Positions 1 through 6,915 of a stretch of 11,391 nucleotides of DNA are shown piece after piece. This DNA is from Sporomusa sp. (GTDB lineage Bacteria; Bacillota_C; Negativicutes; Sporomusales; Sporomusaceae): contig JAQSXM010000068.1 of the NCBI GenBank assembly GCA_029256645.1, forward strand, positions 1 through 11,391, written 5' to 3'. The notes under the pieces are model-generated. The model made no database searches. It saw only the letters and a list, made by a program, of their open reading frames with translations, and was not told where the DNA came from. The translations under genes were made by a program, and so were the position numbers. How positions within the stretch are numbered: the first letter of the stretch is position 1; every line of letters begins with the position of its first letter.

Positions 1-659
1 GAGCGCACCTCCTCACCGCCGGCATTCACCTCTAGCTGCAGACCACCATCCTTACCACGCAGCGCGTCTTCCCACTCCCGCTCTAAACCATCCTTACCGA
101 CCAGATCGGTTGCCCGAACCCCTTGTTTCTTACGCCGGGCATACTCTTCTTCACTTATGCGGCCGACAAACCCCAGCACCTGGGCTGCAAGTTCCTTATA
201 AACATACTGCCTGACCGGAATCGCTTCAATGATAACCCCCGGCAGATAATCCTGCCGTTCCTCAACCTTAGCTATTATGGCGGCATCAACGTCTCTTTTG
301 ATCCGCACTGGCGTGTAGAGGAAATCTTCACTGCCTTTTATCAACCGGTCAATCTCCTCAGCCGGGACACCGGTAATCGCAGACAGCAACGGGGTAGCTT
401 CCTGCGGATTAGTATACTCGCTGGGAATGATTGATACGGCGAAACTTGGCCGGTTAGTCACAATAACTGCGCCATTTCTATCATAAATGGTGCCACGCGG
501 CGCCTGATCGATAATTTGCCTGGTACGATTCTGTTCGGCAATTTTTTTATATTGAACCCCCTGGAATAACTGCATCCATACCAGTCTAAGCAGCAATATG
601 CCAATGATACCGACACAGATAACCGCTAATGTTCCAATACGGCGTCTCTCATCCCACAT
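1..659 (-). CDS. mrdA: Penicillin-binding protein 2 (PBP2), N-terminal part, cut by window edge
   Basis: This is a class B penicillin-binding protein, a membrane-anchored transpeptidase that cross-links peptidoglycan, usually during cell elongation with a RodA glycosyltransferase. Only the first 219 codons are present and the reading frame runs off position 1, so the catalytic SxxK domain lies outside. Visible parts are a short basic N-terminus (MWDERRR), one membrane segment at about residues 8-29, the dimerisation-domain motif RGTIYDRNG at 55-63, the stretch PGVIIEAIPVRQYVYKELAAQ around 140-160, and GKDGLEREWEDALRG at 188-202, which is typical of PBP2. The ATG at 659 follows an AAAGGGGA ribosome binding site. 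A strong terminator separates it from the LCP gene upstream, so it probably has its own promoter, which I could not locate. FtsI or SpoVD relatives share this layout, but the motif wording favours PBP2. Confidence 0.8.
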   Translation of the reverse strand, partial: MWDERRRIGTLAVICVGIIGILLLRLVWMQLFQGVQYKKIAEQNRTRQIIDQAPRGTIYDRNGAVIVTNRPSFAVSIIPSEYTNPQEATPLLSAITGVPAEEIDRLIKGSEDFLYTPVRIKRDVDAAIIAKVEERQDYLPGVIIEAIPVRQYVYKELAAQVLGFVGRISEEEYARRKKQGVRATDLVGKDGLEREWEDALRGKDGGLQLEVNAGGEEVR

Positions 660-714
660 ACGTGTCCCCTTTTCCTTCAACGCAATTCACATCATTTAGT
701 ATCCCATAATAGGC

Positions 715-753
715 AAAAAAAATAGCAACCGTGTGCAAAAGCAGCCGGTTGCT
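715..753 (-). terminator. Rho-independent terminator after the LCP gene
   Basis: Arms AGCAACCG (724-731) and CGGTTGCT (746-753) form a perfect 8-bp stem. An inner TGC/GCA pair closes an AAAA loop. On the minus strand the hairpin is followed by a single A-interrupted tract of eight U (plus-strand A run 715-722). It sits between the LCP stop codon and the PBP2 start, so it ends LCP transcription. Confidence 0.85.
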
Positions 754-755
754 CC

Positions 756-785
756 ATGACCATTATTAATATGACCATTATTAAC
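756..785. repeat. Two-copy 15-bp tandem repeat
   Basis: The unit ATGACCATTATTAAT (756-770) is followed at once by a second copy (771-785) that differs only in its last base. It lies in the 3' untranslated region between the LCP stop codon and its terminator. No function is apparent; a recent slippage duplication is the simplest reading. Confidence 0.9.
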
Positions 786-816
786 GAAACCCTGTGAGTA
801 TGGGGACTCTTGACAC

Positions 817-2208
817 TTACTGAGTTACATAGTCTTTGCCTACAATTACCTTTACCGTGTCAGCGTTGCTGTCATCCTGGTTAACCTGCAGCGCATAGCG
901 GAAGGGCAATCTTGTTAACTTGCCGCTAGCCTCACTGCCATTGGCTATTACCACCGTATTTTTATTAGCAGTTTTAGTGCCTGCAACACTTATAACCTCG
1001 TAGCCCTGGCTGCGGAGCGTAGCCGCCATCTTATCACCGGCCTCCGGAACGCCACTGGCATTCACGACCTCAAACCGCAGCTTACTGGTTGCCGCCGGCG
1101 ACTTGGCATCCGTCACCTTAGGTTTCTCTGCTTCCTTAGGCTTGTCAGGAGCCTTGGGATCGATTATCGCTTTGGGTTTGGGGTCTTTTGCATCATCCGG
1201 CTTTTTAGGTACATCAATTATTTTCATCTCTTGCGGGACAGACCGTTCATATTGGGCAGCGGCTGTCCGCGCTGCTGCCACAAACTTGTCGTCTGCGGTC
1301 ATTGCCTGCGAAAAAATCACATAATTTCTCAGTTCAATGATATCAGGCAGCCAATAACTAATATCAGCAATATAAGCCGGTTTTCCCGGAACTGTCTCAG
1401 CCTTCAAACCGGCCTTACTGGCATCGTTTAACAGTTTCGCTAAGTTTAGCATTTCCGATGTGGTCATGTCTGTGTTGAGGGCTGAGTTTACCTCCCTGAT
1501 AATGGTAGGTATCCGCGGCAGGATAAACGGGCTGCTTGCTTCTTTGAGCATGGCTTTAACAAACTTCTGCTGGCGCTCAATCCGGCCAATGTCGCCCTCT
1601 TCGTCACGGTAGCGAACATATTTAATGGCGGTCCGTCCATCCATTTTTTGCACACCTGGCTTAAGGTCGATTAACAGGTTATCATATGGATCTTCATAGT
1701 ACATGCGTTTCTCGACATCAATGGTTACCCCGCCTACGGCGTCAACAATTTTATTAAAGGCAGCAAAATTAATAATGGCATAATAGTCCATTGGAATACC
1801 CAATAAATCTTCCACGGCCCGTTGGGATAGCCGATGGCCGCCTTCTGCATAAGCATGGTTAATTTTGTCCCAGCCGTAGCCAGGAATCTTGACCCTGGTG
1901 TCACGCGGCACCGAGAGCAAAGATACTTCCTTGGTCGAGGTGTCAACAGTAACGACAAACATTGTATCTGAACGGCCGACATCATCGCTGCGCTCATCTA
2001 CCCCCATCACCAGGATATTGACTTTATGCGGCATCCCTGTCGCATTCGCGCCTGCCCGCCGTGCCTTTTCAAAGGTACCACCTGTTGACCAGTAGTACGT
2101 AGCTCCTGCCACGCTAATAAAAAGAAGTAAACAAGTTAGTATAAGCAAAAACCGGCCGCGCCGGTTTTTGCGCTGATCAACAAGCCGTTTTTCGAGGCGT
2201 GATGTCAT
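817..2208 (-). CDS. LCP (LytR-CpsA-Psr) family protein with C-terminal LytR_C domain
   Basis: LCP proteins are membrane-bound enzymes that transfer undecaprenyl-linked glycopolymers such as teichoic acids or capsule onto peptidoglycan outside the cell. The 463-residue protein has a basic cytoplasmic N-terminus, one membrane segment at about 19-37, and an LCP domain from about 62 to 225. The pyrophosphate-binding residues expected of the family are visible: GRSDT at 78-82, PRDTRV at 101-106, and RYRDEEGDIGRIERQQ at 199-214. A Lys/Pro/Asp-rich linker at about 335-375 leads to a LytR_C domain (SKLRFEVVNASGVP from 375 to the end). The ATG at 2208 follows GGGTGAT with a 6-nt spacer. A candidate promoter overlaps the upstream hairpin, and a strong terminator follows. 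In a diderm Negativicute, the attached glycopolymer would be uncertain. Confidence 0.9.
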   Translation of the reverse strand: MTSRLEKRLVDQRKNRRGRFLLILTCLLLFISVAGATYYWSTGGTFEKARRAGANATGMPHKVNILVMGVDERSDDVGRSDTMFVVTVDTSTKEVSLLSVPRDTRVKIPGYGWDKINHAYAEGGHRLSQRAVEDLLGIPMDYYAIINFAAFNKIVDAVGGVTIDVEKRMYYEDPYDNLLIDLKPGVQKMDGRTAIKYVRYRDEEGDIGRIERQQKFVKAMLKEASSPFILPRIPTIIREVNSALNTDMTTSEMLNLAKLLNDASKAGLKAETVPGKPAYIADISYWLPDIIELRNYVIFSQAMTADDKFVAAARTAAAQYERSVPQEMKIIDVPKKPDDAKDPKPKAIIDPKAPDKPKEAEKPKVTDAKSPAATSKLRFEVVNASGVPEAGDKMAATLRSQGYEVISVAGTKTANKNTVVIANGSEASGKLTRLPFRYALQVNQDDSNADTVKVIVGKDYVTQ

Positions 2209-2234
2209 AACACAATCACCCTTTCATCGTCTTT

Positions 2235-2263
2235 ATATTACTTTTTATTACATAACAAGACAA
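2235..2263 (-). promoter_or_regulatory. Candidate sigma-A promoter of the LCP gene
   Basis: On the minus strand TTGTCT (2258-2263) and TAATAT (2235-2240) are separated by 17 nt and match the -35 and -10 consensus at four of six bases each. The start of transcription would fall near 2228, giving a leader of about 20 nt. The -35 box lies in the hairpin arm of the upstream terminator. This is pattern matching only. Confidence 0.4.
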
Positions 2264-2290
2264 GCCCCCTGTCGCCGGGGGCTTGTCTTG
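2256..2290 (-). terminator. GC-rich terminator hairpin after the thiamine-binding protein gene
   Basis: A perfect 14-bp stem joins CAAGACAAGCCCCC (2256-2269) and GGGGGCTTGTCTTG (2277-2290) around a 7-nt loop. It lies about 60 nt past the stop codon of the upstream gene. The U tract after it on the minus strand is poor (TTATGTAAT), so termination may be partial, but the stem is very stable. Confidence 0.65.
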
Positions 2291-2352
2291 AAGTATAACA
2301 AAAACCAGATTAAAAGGTCAAGCATTTTTGGTGAATTTGTAAGTCAGAACCG

Positions 2353-2652
2353 TTACAGTTTATCGGTGACTGCCTTAATTTTTCCGGCCATTGTCACCGC
2401 TTTGTCCCGCCTGTCATCAATCCTGATTGTGGTCATAACCCGCTGTGCATCGCAGCTAAACGGTGTTTCATGCATTTGTCGAATAATCGCCAGAATACGG
2501 TCAAGGTCACCTTCAATCACAGTCGCCATTGGCGTTAGCTGATATTTAAGGTCTGTGGCCTGCTCGAGTACTTTGTGGCAGCCGGCCACATAGTGACTGA
2601 CACTGGGCGAACCTGTACCCAGCGGGGCAATGGTAACTTCAACAACAGCCAT
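2353..2652 (-). CDS. MTH1187/YqgV family thiamine-binding protein (DUF77)
   Basis: This 99-residue cytoplasmic protein matches the small MTH1187/YqgV family (thiamine_BP, formerly DUF77), whose members form oligomers and have been found to bind thiamine; the cellular role is still poorly defined. Family hallmarks run through the whole length: [20 protein letters not shown] at 4-23, [17 protein letters not shown] at 35-51, and [14 protein letters not shown] at 75-88. Length is normal for the family. A GTG three codons upstream (2661) abuts the ribosome binding site, whereas the ATG at 2652 has GAGGAG eight nt ahead and gives the family's usual MAxVEV start, so I chose 2652. No thiamine riboswitch is visible upstream. 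The nearest genes are cell-envelope functions with no clear link to thiamine. Confidence 0.9.
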   Translation of the reverse strand: MAVVEVTIAPLGTGSPSVSHYVAGCHKVLEQATDLKYQLTPMATVIEGDLDRILAIIRQMHETPFSCDAQRVMTTIRIDDRRDKAVTMAGKIKAVTDKL

Positions 2653-2701
2653 GCTATTCACTCCTCACAGCTCATCATAAACGCCCAACTGTGCGATGCT
2701 G

Positions 2702-2809
2702 TTACGACGAATCATTGTCCCGACATTTGCCGCCTAAAGATTCATAGACGACGTTATTGTTATTCTTGCGGACTTTCCCATGGCGCACTTCCAGTACGAC
2801 TACAGTCAT
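2702..2809 (-). CDS. Possible small ORF, 35 codons, unknown
   Basis: Between the GH18 terminator and the thiamine-binding protein gene, an ATG at 2809 opens a 35-codon frame (starting MTVVVLEVRHGKVRK, ending GGKCRDNDSS) that stops 49 nt before the next start codon. A good purine-rich sequence, GAGGAGG, precedes the ATG, but the gap is only 2 nt, too short for normal initiation. The peptide is rich in Lys, Arg and Asn after a short Val-rich stretch, with one Cys and no membrane segment. I do not recognise it. It could equally be non-coding leader sequence. Confidence 0.25.
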   Translation of the reverse strand: MTVVVLEVRHGKVRKNNNNVVYESLGGKCRDNDSS

Positions 2810-2879
2810 GTCCTCCTCGCACCAAACAGCCTGACTTTTCCAATGAACCTTTTACTACGAATACTATTCTCTCTATGGC

Positions 2880-2910
2880 AAAAAAAACCTGCCGCCTAAG
2901 CGACAGGTTT
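2880..2910 (-). terminator. Rho-independent terminator after the GH18 gene
   Basis: The arms AAACCTGCCGC (2885-2895) and GCGACAGGTTT (2900-2910) pair over 11 bp with one G-U wobble in the minus-strand RNA, around a 4-nt loop. The arm runs into eight U residues (plus-strand A run 2880-2887). It begins 3 nt after the GH18 stop codon. This is the strongest-looking terminator in the left half of the window. Confidence 0.92.
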
Positions 2911-2913
2911 ATA

Positions 2914-4011
2914 TTACTGTTCTTTGGGAAACTTCTTGTCAATTATGCCCCAAATCTCTGGCTGCTCTTGGCCCAGGCGCCAAATAGCAATACCGGCCGG
3001 TTTATATTTAGCCACAATATCCAGCTTGGCGGCAGTACTTTTGTCATTTTCAAACCACACTTCATGATTTTTGTATTTAAACCACGGTGCCTGCGCTTTT
3101 TCATCATAGTTGATTTTAGCACCATTTTTTTCAGCCAAAACAATGGCATCAACATATTTAATTGTCTCGCCCTCTTTGCCCACCCAATCATAACCATAAG
3201 CGCTAATGCCGATTATGACTTTATGCGGCCCTCCAGACTGCTCAATGGCATACTTAACATTCTTCTCAAACCACTCCACAGGGGCAACCGGACCCGGTTC
3301 TGAGGTGGCCCAGTGGTTATCATAGGTCATAATCTGCAGAAAATCAGTATTGGGAGCCAGCTTCGGGTAATCATACGCGCCGGATACATCTTCCGCCACT
3401 TCGACCCTGGGGAATACCGAGATGATCACCGTCTTATTAATGGCTTTCATCTTAGGGTACAATTCAGCCATAAAGGCGGTCAGGTTATCTTTATGCTTGG
3501 GCGGAAGCAGCTCAAAGTCGATATTAATACCGTCATAGCCTTTTTCCTGTACCATTTTGACAATACTGTCAGTTACTTTGGTGCGCACTGCCGGATCGCC
3601 AAGCACAGTATCGGTAGATCCGGTTTTATTTGTCACTAACGGATACATTTTCAGACCTAACTGATGGGCGGTATCATAGACCAACTGGCTGTCTTTGGCT
3701 TCAAGAGTGCCGTCCTGGGTTGCTCTGTACCAGAAGGGACCTACTGCCGACAAGCTCTTGGCATGCGCTTTCATGCTGGGGAAAGAGCCTGTTTGGTCAG
3801 GGGTTCCCGGCCAGGGGTTCTCGTAATAGCCAACCACCATGCGGGGTGGCATCGTAACATTGCCAGGCGCTCCAGGTGTTTGCTGGCCTTGATCGAGGGG
3901 CTTGGGAGCCGGTTTATTCGCTGTGCCGCAGCCACCAGACAAAACAGCGGCTATGACAAACAGAACGAGGAGAACACTTGCGATTCTTGTTAAGGGACTG
4001 TTAATGCGCAA
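2914..4011 (-). CDS. Lipid-anchored GH18 hydrolase, spore cortex-lytic (YaaH/SleL) type
   Basis: This glycoside hydrolase family 18 enzyme probably cleaves N-acetylglucosamine bonds in peptidoglycan or spore cortex fragments; chitin is the alternative substrate. The catalytic motif DGINIDFE lies at 160-167 with E167 as the acid/base, and MTYDNHW at 228-234 is another conserved strand. The wording is closest to the spore hydrolases YaaH/SleL, but there are no LysM repeats. The N-terminus is a lipoprotein signal: basic start, hydrophobic 10-24, then SGGC with Cys28; the lipobox is slightly atypical (Ser at -3). The frame is open to an ATG at 4155, but that start would overlap the aminotransferase gene by 55 nt and place 48 extra residues before the signal peptide. 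I chose TTG at 4011, preceded by GGAAGG with a 9-nt spacer; this gives 365 residues. The ribosome binding site lies in a large inverted repeat. A strong terminator follows. Confidence 0.87.
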   Translation of the reverse strand: MRINSPLTRIASVLLVLFVIAAVLSGGCGTANKPAPKPLDQGQQTPGAPGNVTMPPRMVVGYYENPWPGTPDQTGSFPSMKAHAKSLSAVGPFWYRATQDGTLEAKDSQLVYDTAHQLGLKMYPLVTNKTGSTDTVLGDPAVRTKVTDSIVKMVQEKGYDGINIDFELLPPKHKDNLTAFMAELYPKMKAINKTVIISVFPRVEVAEDVSGAYDYPKLAPNTDFLQIMTYDNHWATSEPGPVAPVEWFEKNVKYAIEQSGGPHKVIIGISAYGYDWVGKEGETIKYVDAIVLAEKNGAKINYDEKAQAPWFKYKNHEVWFENDKSTAAKLDIVAKYKPAGIAIWRLGQEQPEIWGIIDKKFPKEQ

Positions 4012-4075
4012 AACTGTCACCCTTCCGTTACTAAGATTGAATTTATTCAATCTTAGTATTGGCGGGGTGACAGTT
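4012..4075. repeat. 64-bp interrupted inverted repeat over the GH18 translation start
   Basis: Outer arms AACTGTCACCC (4012-4022) and GGGTGACAGTT (4065-4075) are perfect complements over 11 bp. Inner arms TACTAAGATTGAA (4029-4041) and TTCAATCTTAGTA (4046-4058) are perfect over 13 bp around a TTTA loop. A short CC/GG pair with a neighbouring G-T lies between. The left outer arm touches the TTG start codon and contains part of the GGAAGG ribosome binding site (4021-4026). It could be an RNA hairpin that blocks translation, the terminator of the aminotransferase gene, an operator, or a small non-autonomous repeat element. Confidence 0.9.
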
Positions 4076-4100
4076 CTTATGCTTATATTTAAAAATATAT
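4074..4100 (-). promoter_or_regulatory. Candidate sporulation sigma (SigE/SigK-like) promoter of the GH18 gene
   Basis: On the minus strand ATA (4098-4100) and CATAAGAA (4074-4081) are separated by 16 nt. This resembles the SigE pattern ATA-N16-CATANNNT except for the last base. Transcription would then begin at the outer arm of the inverted repeat. The region is AT-rich, so a chance match is quite possible. The known SigE control of Bacillus spore GH18 genes makes it worth recording. Confidence 0.3.
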
Positions 4101-5273
4101 TTACTTTGGCAGCTTGGTTGCCAATGCATGGGCAACACTCTCCAGCGTCTCCCATTTTTTACAGAAACAGAAGCGGACCTGGTGGCTGCCTTTTGTTTTT
4201 TCAGCATAAAATGAGGACCCAGGTACAGTAGCAACACCAGCCAGCTCAATCAGCTTGCGGCTAAAGGCGGTATCGTCGGTAATACCTAACCGCTCCATAA
4301 TATCGCTTGCGTCGGCAAGAACATAATAAGCGCCTTTAGGGAATTCGCACTGAAAACCAGCAGACCTGAGTGCCCCCAGAATATAATTACGGGCTTCGGC
4401 GTAATGGTTTTTGAGCCCTTCATAGTATTCCGGGCCATAAGTCATGGCTTCGGCAGCGGCATGCTGGAAAGGGGTTGGTGCCCCAACGGTAAAGAAATCG
4501 TGCACTTTCCGGATCCGCTTAGTAATCGGGGGCGCCGCAATGGCCCACCCTACCCGCCAGCCAGTAACCGAATAGGTCTTGGAAATAGAGTTGATGGTGA
4601 TGGTCCGTTCAGCCATGCCTGGCAGTGATGCAATGGATATATGTTCGGCACCATCGTAGAGGATATGCTCATATATCTCATCGGCAACAGCGTAGGTATC
4701 CCATTTAATAGCCAGTCCGGCGATTTCCTCAAGTTCAGCCCTGGTAAATACCTTGCCTGTCGGGTTATTAGGCGTATTAATAATAATTGCCTTGGTCTTT
4801 TCATTAAAAGCAGCTGCCAATTCTTCAGATGAATAGTGCCACTCCGGTCCATACAGTGTAACATAGCGTGGGGTTGCGCCTGACAAGATCGAGTCAGGAC
4901 CATAGTTTTCATAAAAGGGTTCGAAAATAATGATCTCATCCCCGGGATTAATCAATGCCTTGAGGGTAGCAATCATGGCCTCAGTAGCGCCACAAGTAAC
5001 CGTGATATCGGTGACAGGATCACATTCAATGTGATTATATCGGCGTATCTTGCGGCTGATAGCCTCTCTAAGCTCAGGCTCGCCAAAGGTAACAGGGTAT
5101 TGGTTATACCCGGCTGAGATCGCGCGAATGGCGGCTTCCTGAATGGCCTTTGGGCTTTCAAAATCCGGAAAGCCCTGCGACAGGTTATAACCGCCGGCCT
5201 CATCGCAGATCCTGGTCATTTCACGGATCACTGATTCGGAGAATGTTTCGGTAATCCTGGATAAGTTTTTCAT
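4101..5273 (-). CDS. Class I/II PLP aminotransferase, methionine/kynurenine/glutamine-K type
   Basis: This cytoplasmic pyridoxal-phosphate enzyme transfers an amino group between an amino acid and a 2-oxo acid. The 390 residues are full length. Visible landmarks are NLSQGFPDF at 30-38, a signature of the methionine (YbdL), kynurenine and glutamine-K aminotransferases; NTPNNPTGK at 166-174 with PLP-contacting Asn170; ADEIYEH at 197-203; the PLP lysine K232 in SISKTYSVTGWRVGW; and R367 in HQVRFCF for the substrate carboxylate. The exact amino donor cannot be read, though methionine, aromatic and glutamine-like substrates are typical, and some relatives are cysteine-conjugate beta-lyases. The ATG at 5273 has GGAGGG about 10 nt ahead and lies 21 nt after the ATPase stop codon, so it is very likely the last gene of the transporter operon. 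This suggests that the imported compound, or a product of it, is transaminated. Confidence 0.9.
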   Translation of the reverse strand: MKNLSRITETFSESVIREMTRICDEAGGYNLSQGFPDFESPKAIQEAAIRAISAGYNQYPVTFGEPELREAISRKIRRYNHIECDPVTDITVTCGATEAMIATLKALINPGDEIIIFEPFYENYGPDSILSGATPRYVTLYGPEWHYSSEELAAAFNEKTKAIIINTPNNPTGKVFTRAELEEIAGLAIKWDTYAVADEIYEHILYDGAEHISIASLPGMAERTITINSISKTYSVTGWRVGWAIAAPPITKRIRKVHDFFTVGAPTPFQHAAAEAMTYGPEYYEGLKNHYAEARNYILGALRSAGFQCEFPKGAYYVLADASDIMERLGITDDTAFSRKLIELAGVATVPGSSFYAEKTKGSHQVRFCFCKKWETLESVAHALATKLPK

Positions 5274-5294
5274 AGCAAGCTGTCCCTCCGCACA

Positions 5295-6092
5295 TTATGT
5301 ATTGGTATTGGCAGCTTTCCAGGCTTCTTCCCTGATAAGCCCCATGACCTGGCGCTTAATCTGTGTAAATTCTTCACTCAGTTTCAGATCAAAGGTTCGC
5401 TGATTCGGCAGGTCAACCTCAATCCGGGCCTTAATCCTCCCCGGCCGGGCGGTCATGACATAGATCGTATCACCAATAAAGACGGCTTCATCAACATCAT
5501 GGGTGACGAAGAGGATTGTCTTATGAGATTCATCCCAGACATCCAACAGCAGTTCTTGCATCACGGTGCGGGTTTGTGCATCCAGGGCGCCGAACGGCTC
5601 ATCCATTAACAACACCTCAGGGTCATTAGCCAAGGCACGGGCAATAGCCACCCGCTGCTTCATACCGCCGGACAGATCACGGGGGAAGAAACTTTCAAAG
5701 CCTCTGAGGCCAATTTTTTCAATATAGTGCTCTGATACTTCTTGGCGTTCCTGTTTGGTTTTTCCTGCAACATCCAGGCCAAATTCTATATTCTCCCGCA
5801 CCGAAAGCCAGGGAAACAAGGTATAGGTCTGAAACACCATGCCCCGGTCGCGTCCAGGTTCTGTTATCTCGCGGCCATTTAAGAGCACCCTGCCGGAAGT
5901 GGGAGATTCCAGACCGGCAACAATCTTTAGTATGGTTGATTTGCCGCAGCCTGACGGCCCGAGGATGGTAACAAATTCACTGGGTTTGACGGTAAAGCTA
6001 GCCTCTGCCAGGGCCGTAACCTGACGTTCTTTACCGGTAAATGTTTTACTGACGCCCTCAATGATTAATTTATCTTGCGCCTTCTCAGTCAT
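5295..6092 (-). CDS. ABC importer ATPase, NitT/TauT (SsuB/TauB) family
   Basis: This is the nucleotide-binding subunit that powers the importer encoded with it. The 265 residues hold the full motif set: Walker A GPSGCGKST at 45-53, Q-loop Gln88, signature LSGGMKQ at 140-146, Walker B LLMDEP at 161-166, D-loop GALD at 168-171, and H-loop His198. The wording MVFQTYTLFPWLSVREN around 85-101 is typical of nitrate/taurine/sulfonate transport ATPases. The frame is open to 6170, but that would overlap the permease gene and add 26 unrelated residues. The ATG at 6092 follows GGAGG with an 8-nt spacer and begins 1 nt after the permease stop codon, which indicates tight translational coupling. The substrate cannot be told from this subunit. 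Confidence 0.93.
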   Translation of the reverse strand: MTEKAQDKLIIEGVSKTFTGKERQVTALAEASFTVKPSEFVTILGPSGCGKSTILKIVAGLESPTSGRVLLNGREITEPGRDRGMVFQTYTLFPWLSVRENIEFGLDVAGKTKQERQEVSEHYIEKIGLRGFESFFPRDLSGGMKQRVAIARALANDPEVLLMDEPFGALDAQTRTVMQELLLDVWDESHKTILFVTHDVDEAVFIGDTIYVMTARPGRIKARIEVDLPNQRTFDLKLSEEFTQIKRQVMGLIREEAWKAANTNT

Positions 6093-6093
6093 A

Positions 6094-6894
6094 CTACCGG
6101 CCTCCTTTACCCATCCAGGGGAACATCCTGGCATACAGCCATTTAAATAATACATCAATAACAATGCCAATTACGCCAATCACAATAATGCCTACAATAA
6201 TATTACCTGTCTTTAAAAACCGCTGTGACTGCATAATCATATACCCCAAGCCAGAGCCGGCAGCCACAATCTCGGCGACAACTAAGTACGTCCAGGCCCA
6301 GCCAAATGCGATTCTCAGGGTATCAACAATACCTGGCAGACTTGCCGGCAAGATAACCCGGCGAAACACGCCAATACGCGACACTCCCAGTGTATATGAG
6401 GTATCGATGAGGTCGTGGGACACATTCTTGGTGACATCCATAACCATTAGCGCCAGCGGGAAAAAAGTTCCAAAAAGGATAACAGCAATTTTTTCGCTCT
6501 CGCCAATACCCAGCCATAGGATAAAGAGCGGTATAAACGCCGATGCCGGCATATACCGGATAAAGCTTAAGAGCGGCTCAACCAGCGCCTCACATACCTT
6601 GAGGCTGCCCATCAAAATACCCAGCGGTACAGCAATGATTGCTGCCAGCAAAAAGCCGACAGTAACCCGGAAAACACTGGCTGATATGTCATCAATCAAA
6701 TTGAATTCAGTAAACAGTAATATACTATCTTTAACAACCTTGTCTGGCGGGGGTAAGAACATGGGTGGAATAAGGTCGCTGTAAGTAAGCGCCGACCAGA
6801 TGACTCCCAACAGAACAAAGGTCAATGCGCTCAAGGTTACATACAGCGGCGCGGCAATTTCAGCTTTGGGTGTTAAAAGTTTGCACTTGACCAT
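6094..6894 (-). CDS. ABC importer permease, NitT/TauT (SsuC/TauC) family
   Basis: This is the inner-membrane channel subunit of the importer. The 266-residue protein has about six hydrophobic segments, starting near residue 18. The cytoplasmic EAA-type coupling loop that docks on the ATPase is readable at about 164-189 (DTSYTLGVSRIGVFRRVILPASLPGI). The proline-rich PPMFLPPPDKV near 43-53 and GWAWTYLVVAEIVAAGSGLGYMI near 198-220 are typical of SsuC/TauC/NrtB proteins. The ATG at 6894 follows AAGGAGG with a 7-nt spacer. It sits between the binding-protein and ATPase genes. A terminator-like hairpin just upstream probably lowers its expression relative to the binding protein. Confidence 0.93.
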   Translation of the reverse strand: MVKCKLLTPKAEIAAPLYVTLSALTFVLLGVIWSALTYSDLIPPMFLPPPDKVVKDSILLFTEFNLIDDISASVFRVTVGFLLAAIIAVPLGILMGSLKVCEALVEPLLSFIRYMPASAFIPLFILWLGIGESEKIAVILFGTFFPLALMVMDVTKNVSHDLIDTSYTLGVSRIGVFRRVILPASLPGIVDTLRIAFGWAWTYLVVAEIVAAGSGLGYMIMQSQRFLKTGNIIVGIIVIGVIGIVIDVLFKWLYARMFPWMGKGGR

Positions 6895-6915
6895 AATTCC
6901 GCCTCCTTAATGAAT

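Noticed and set aside
756..785. CRISPR-like repeat
   Set aside because: There are only two adjacent 15-bp copies with no spacer between them and no cas genes.
2662..2879. Thiamine (TPP) riboswitch or other structured RNA upstream of the thiamine-binding protein
   Set aside because: The conserved CTGAGA and thi-box core sequences are absent. A GGGAAAGTCC stretch faintly recalls RNase P RNA, but the rest of that RNA is missing.
2760..2942. Open minus-strand frame of 60 codons across the GH18 terminator
   Set aside because: It runs through a strong terminator hairpin, overlaps the GH18 3' end in another frame, and has no ribosome binding site.
2575..3303. Open plus-strand frame of 242 codons
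   Set aside because: It lies opposite the end of the GH18 gene and its terminator, has no family-like sequence and no ribosome binding site; it is an antisense shadow of a well-supported gene.
4012..4155. GH18 start at the upstream ATG (4155)
   Set aside because: It would overlap the aminotransferase gene by 55 nt, translate through the inverted repeat and put 48 residues before a clear lipoprotein signal; TTG at 4011 fits better.
6164..6784. Open plus-strand frame of 206 codons
   Set aside because: It is entirely antisense to the ABC permease; the low-complexity Ile/Thr/Ser composition is what a membrane protein gene gives when read backwards.
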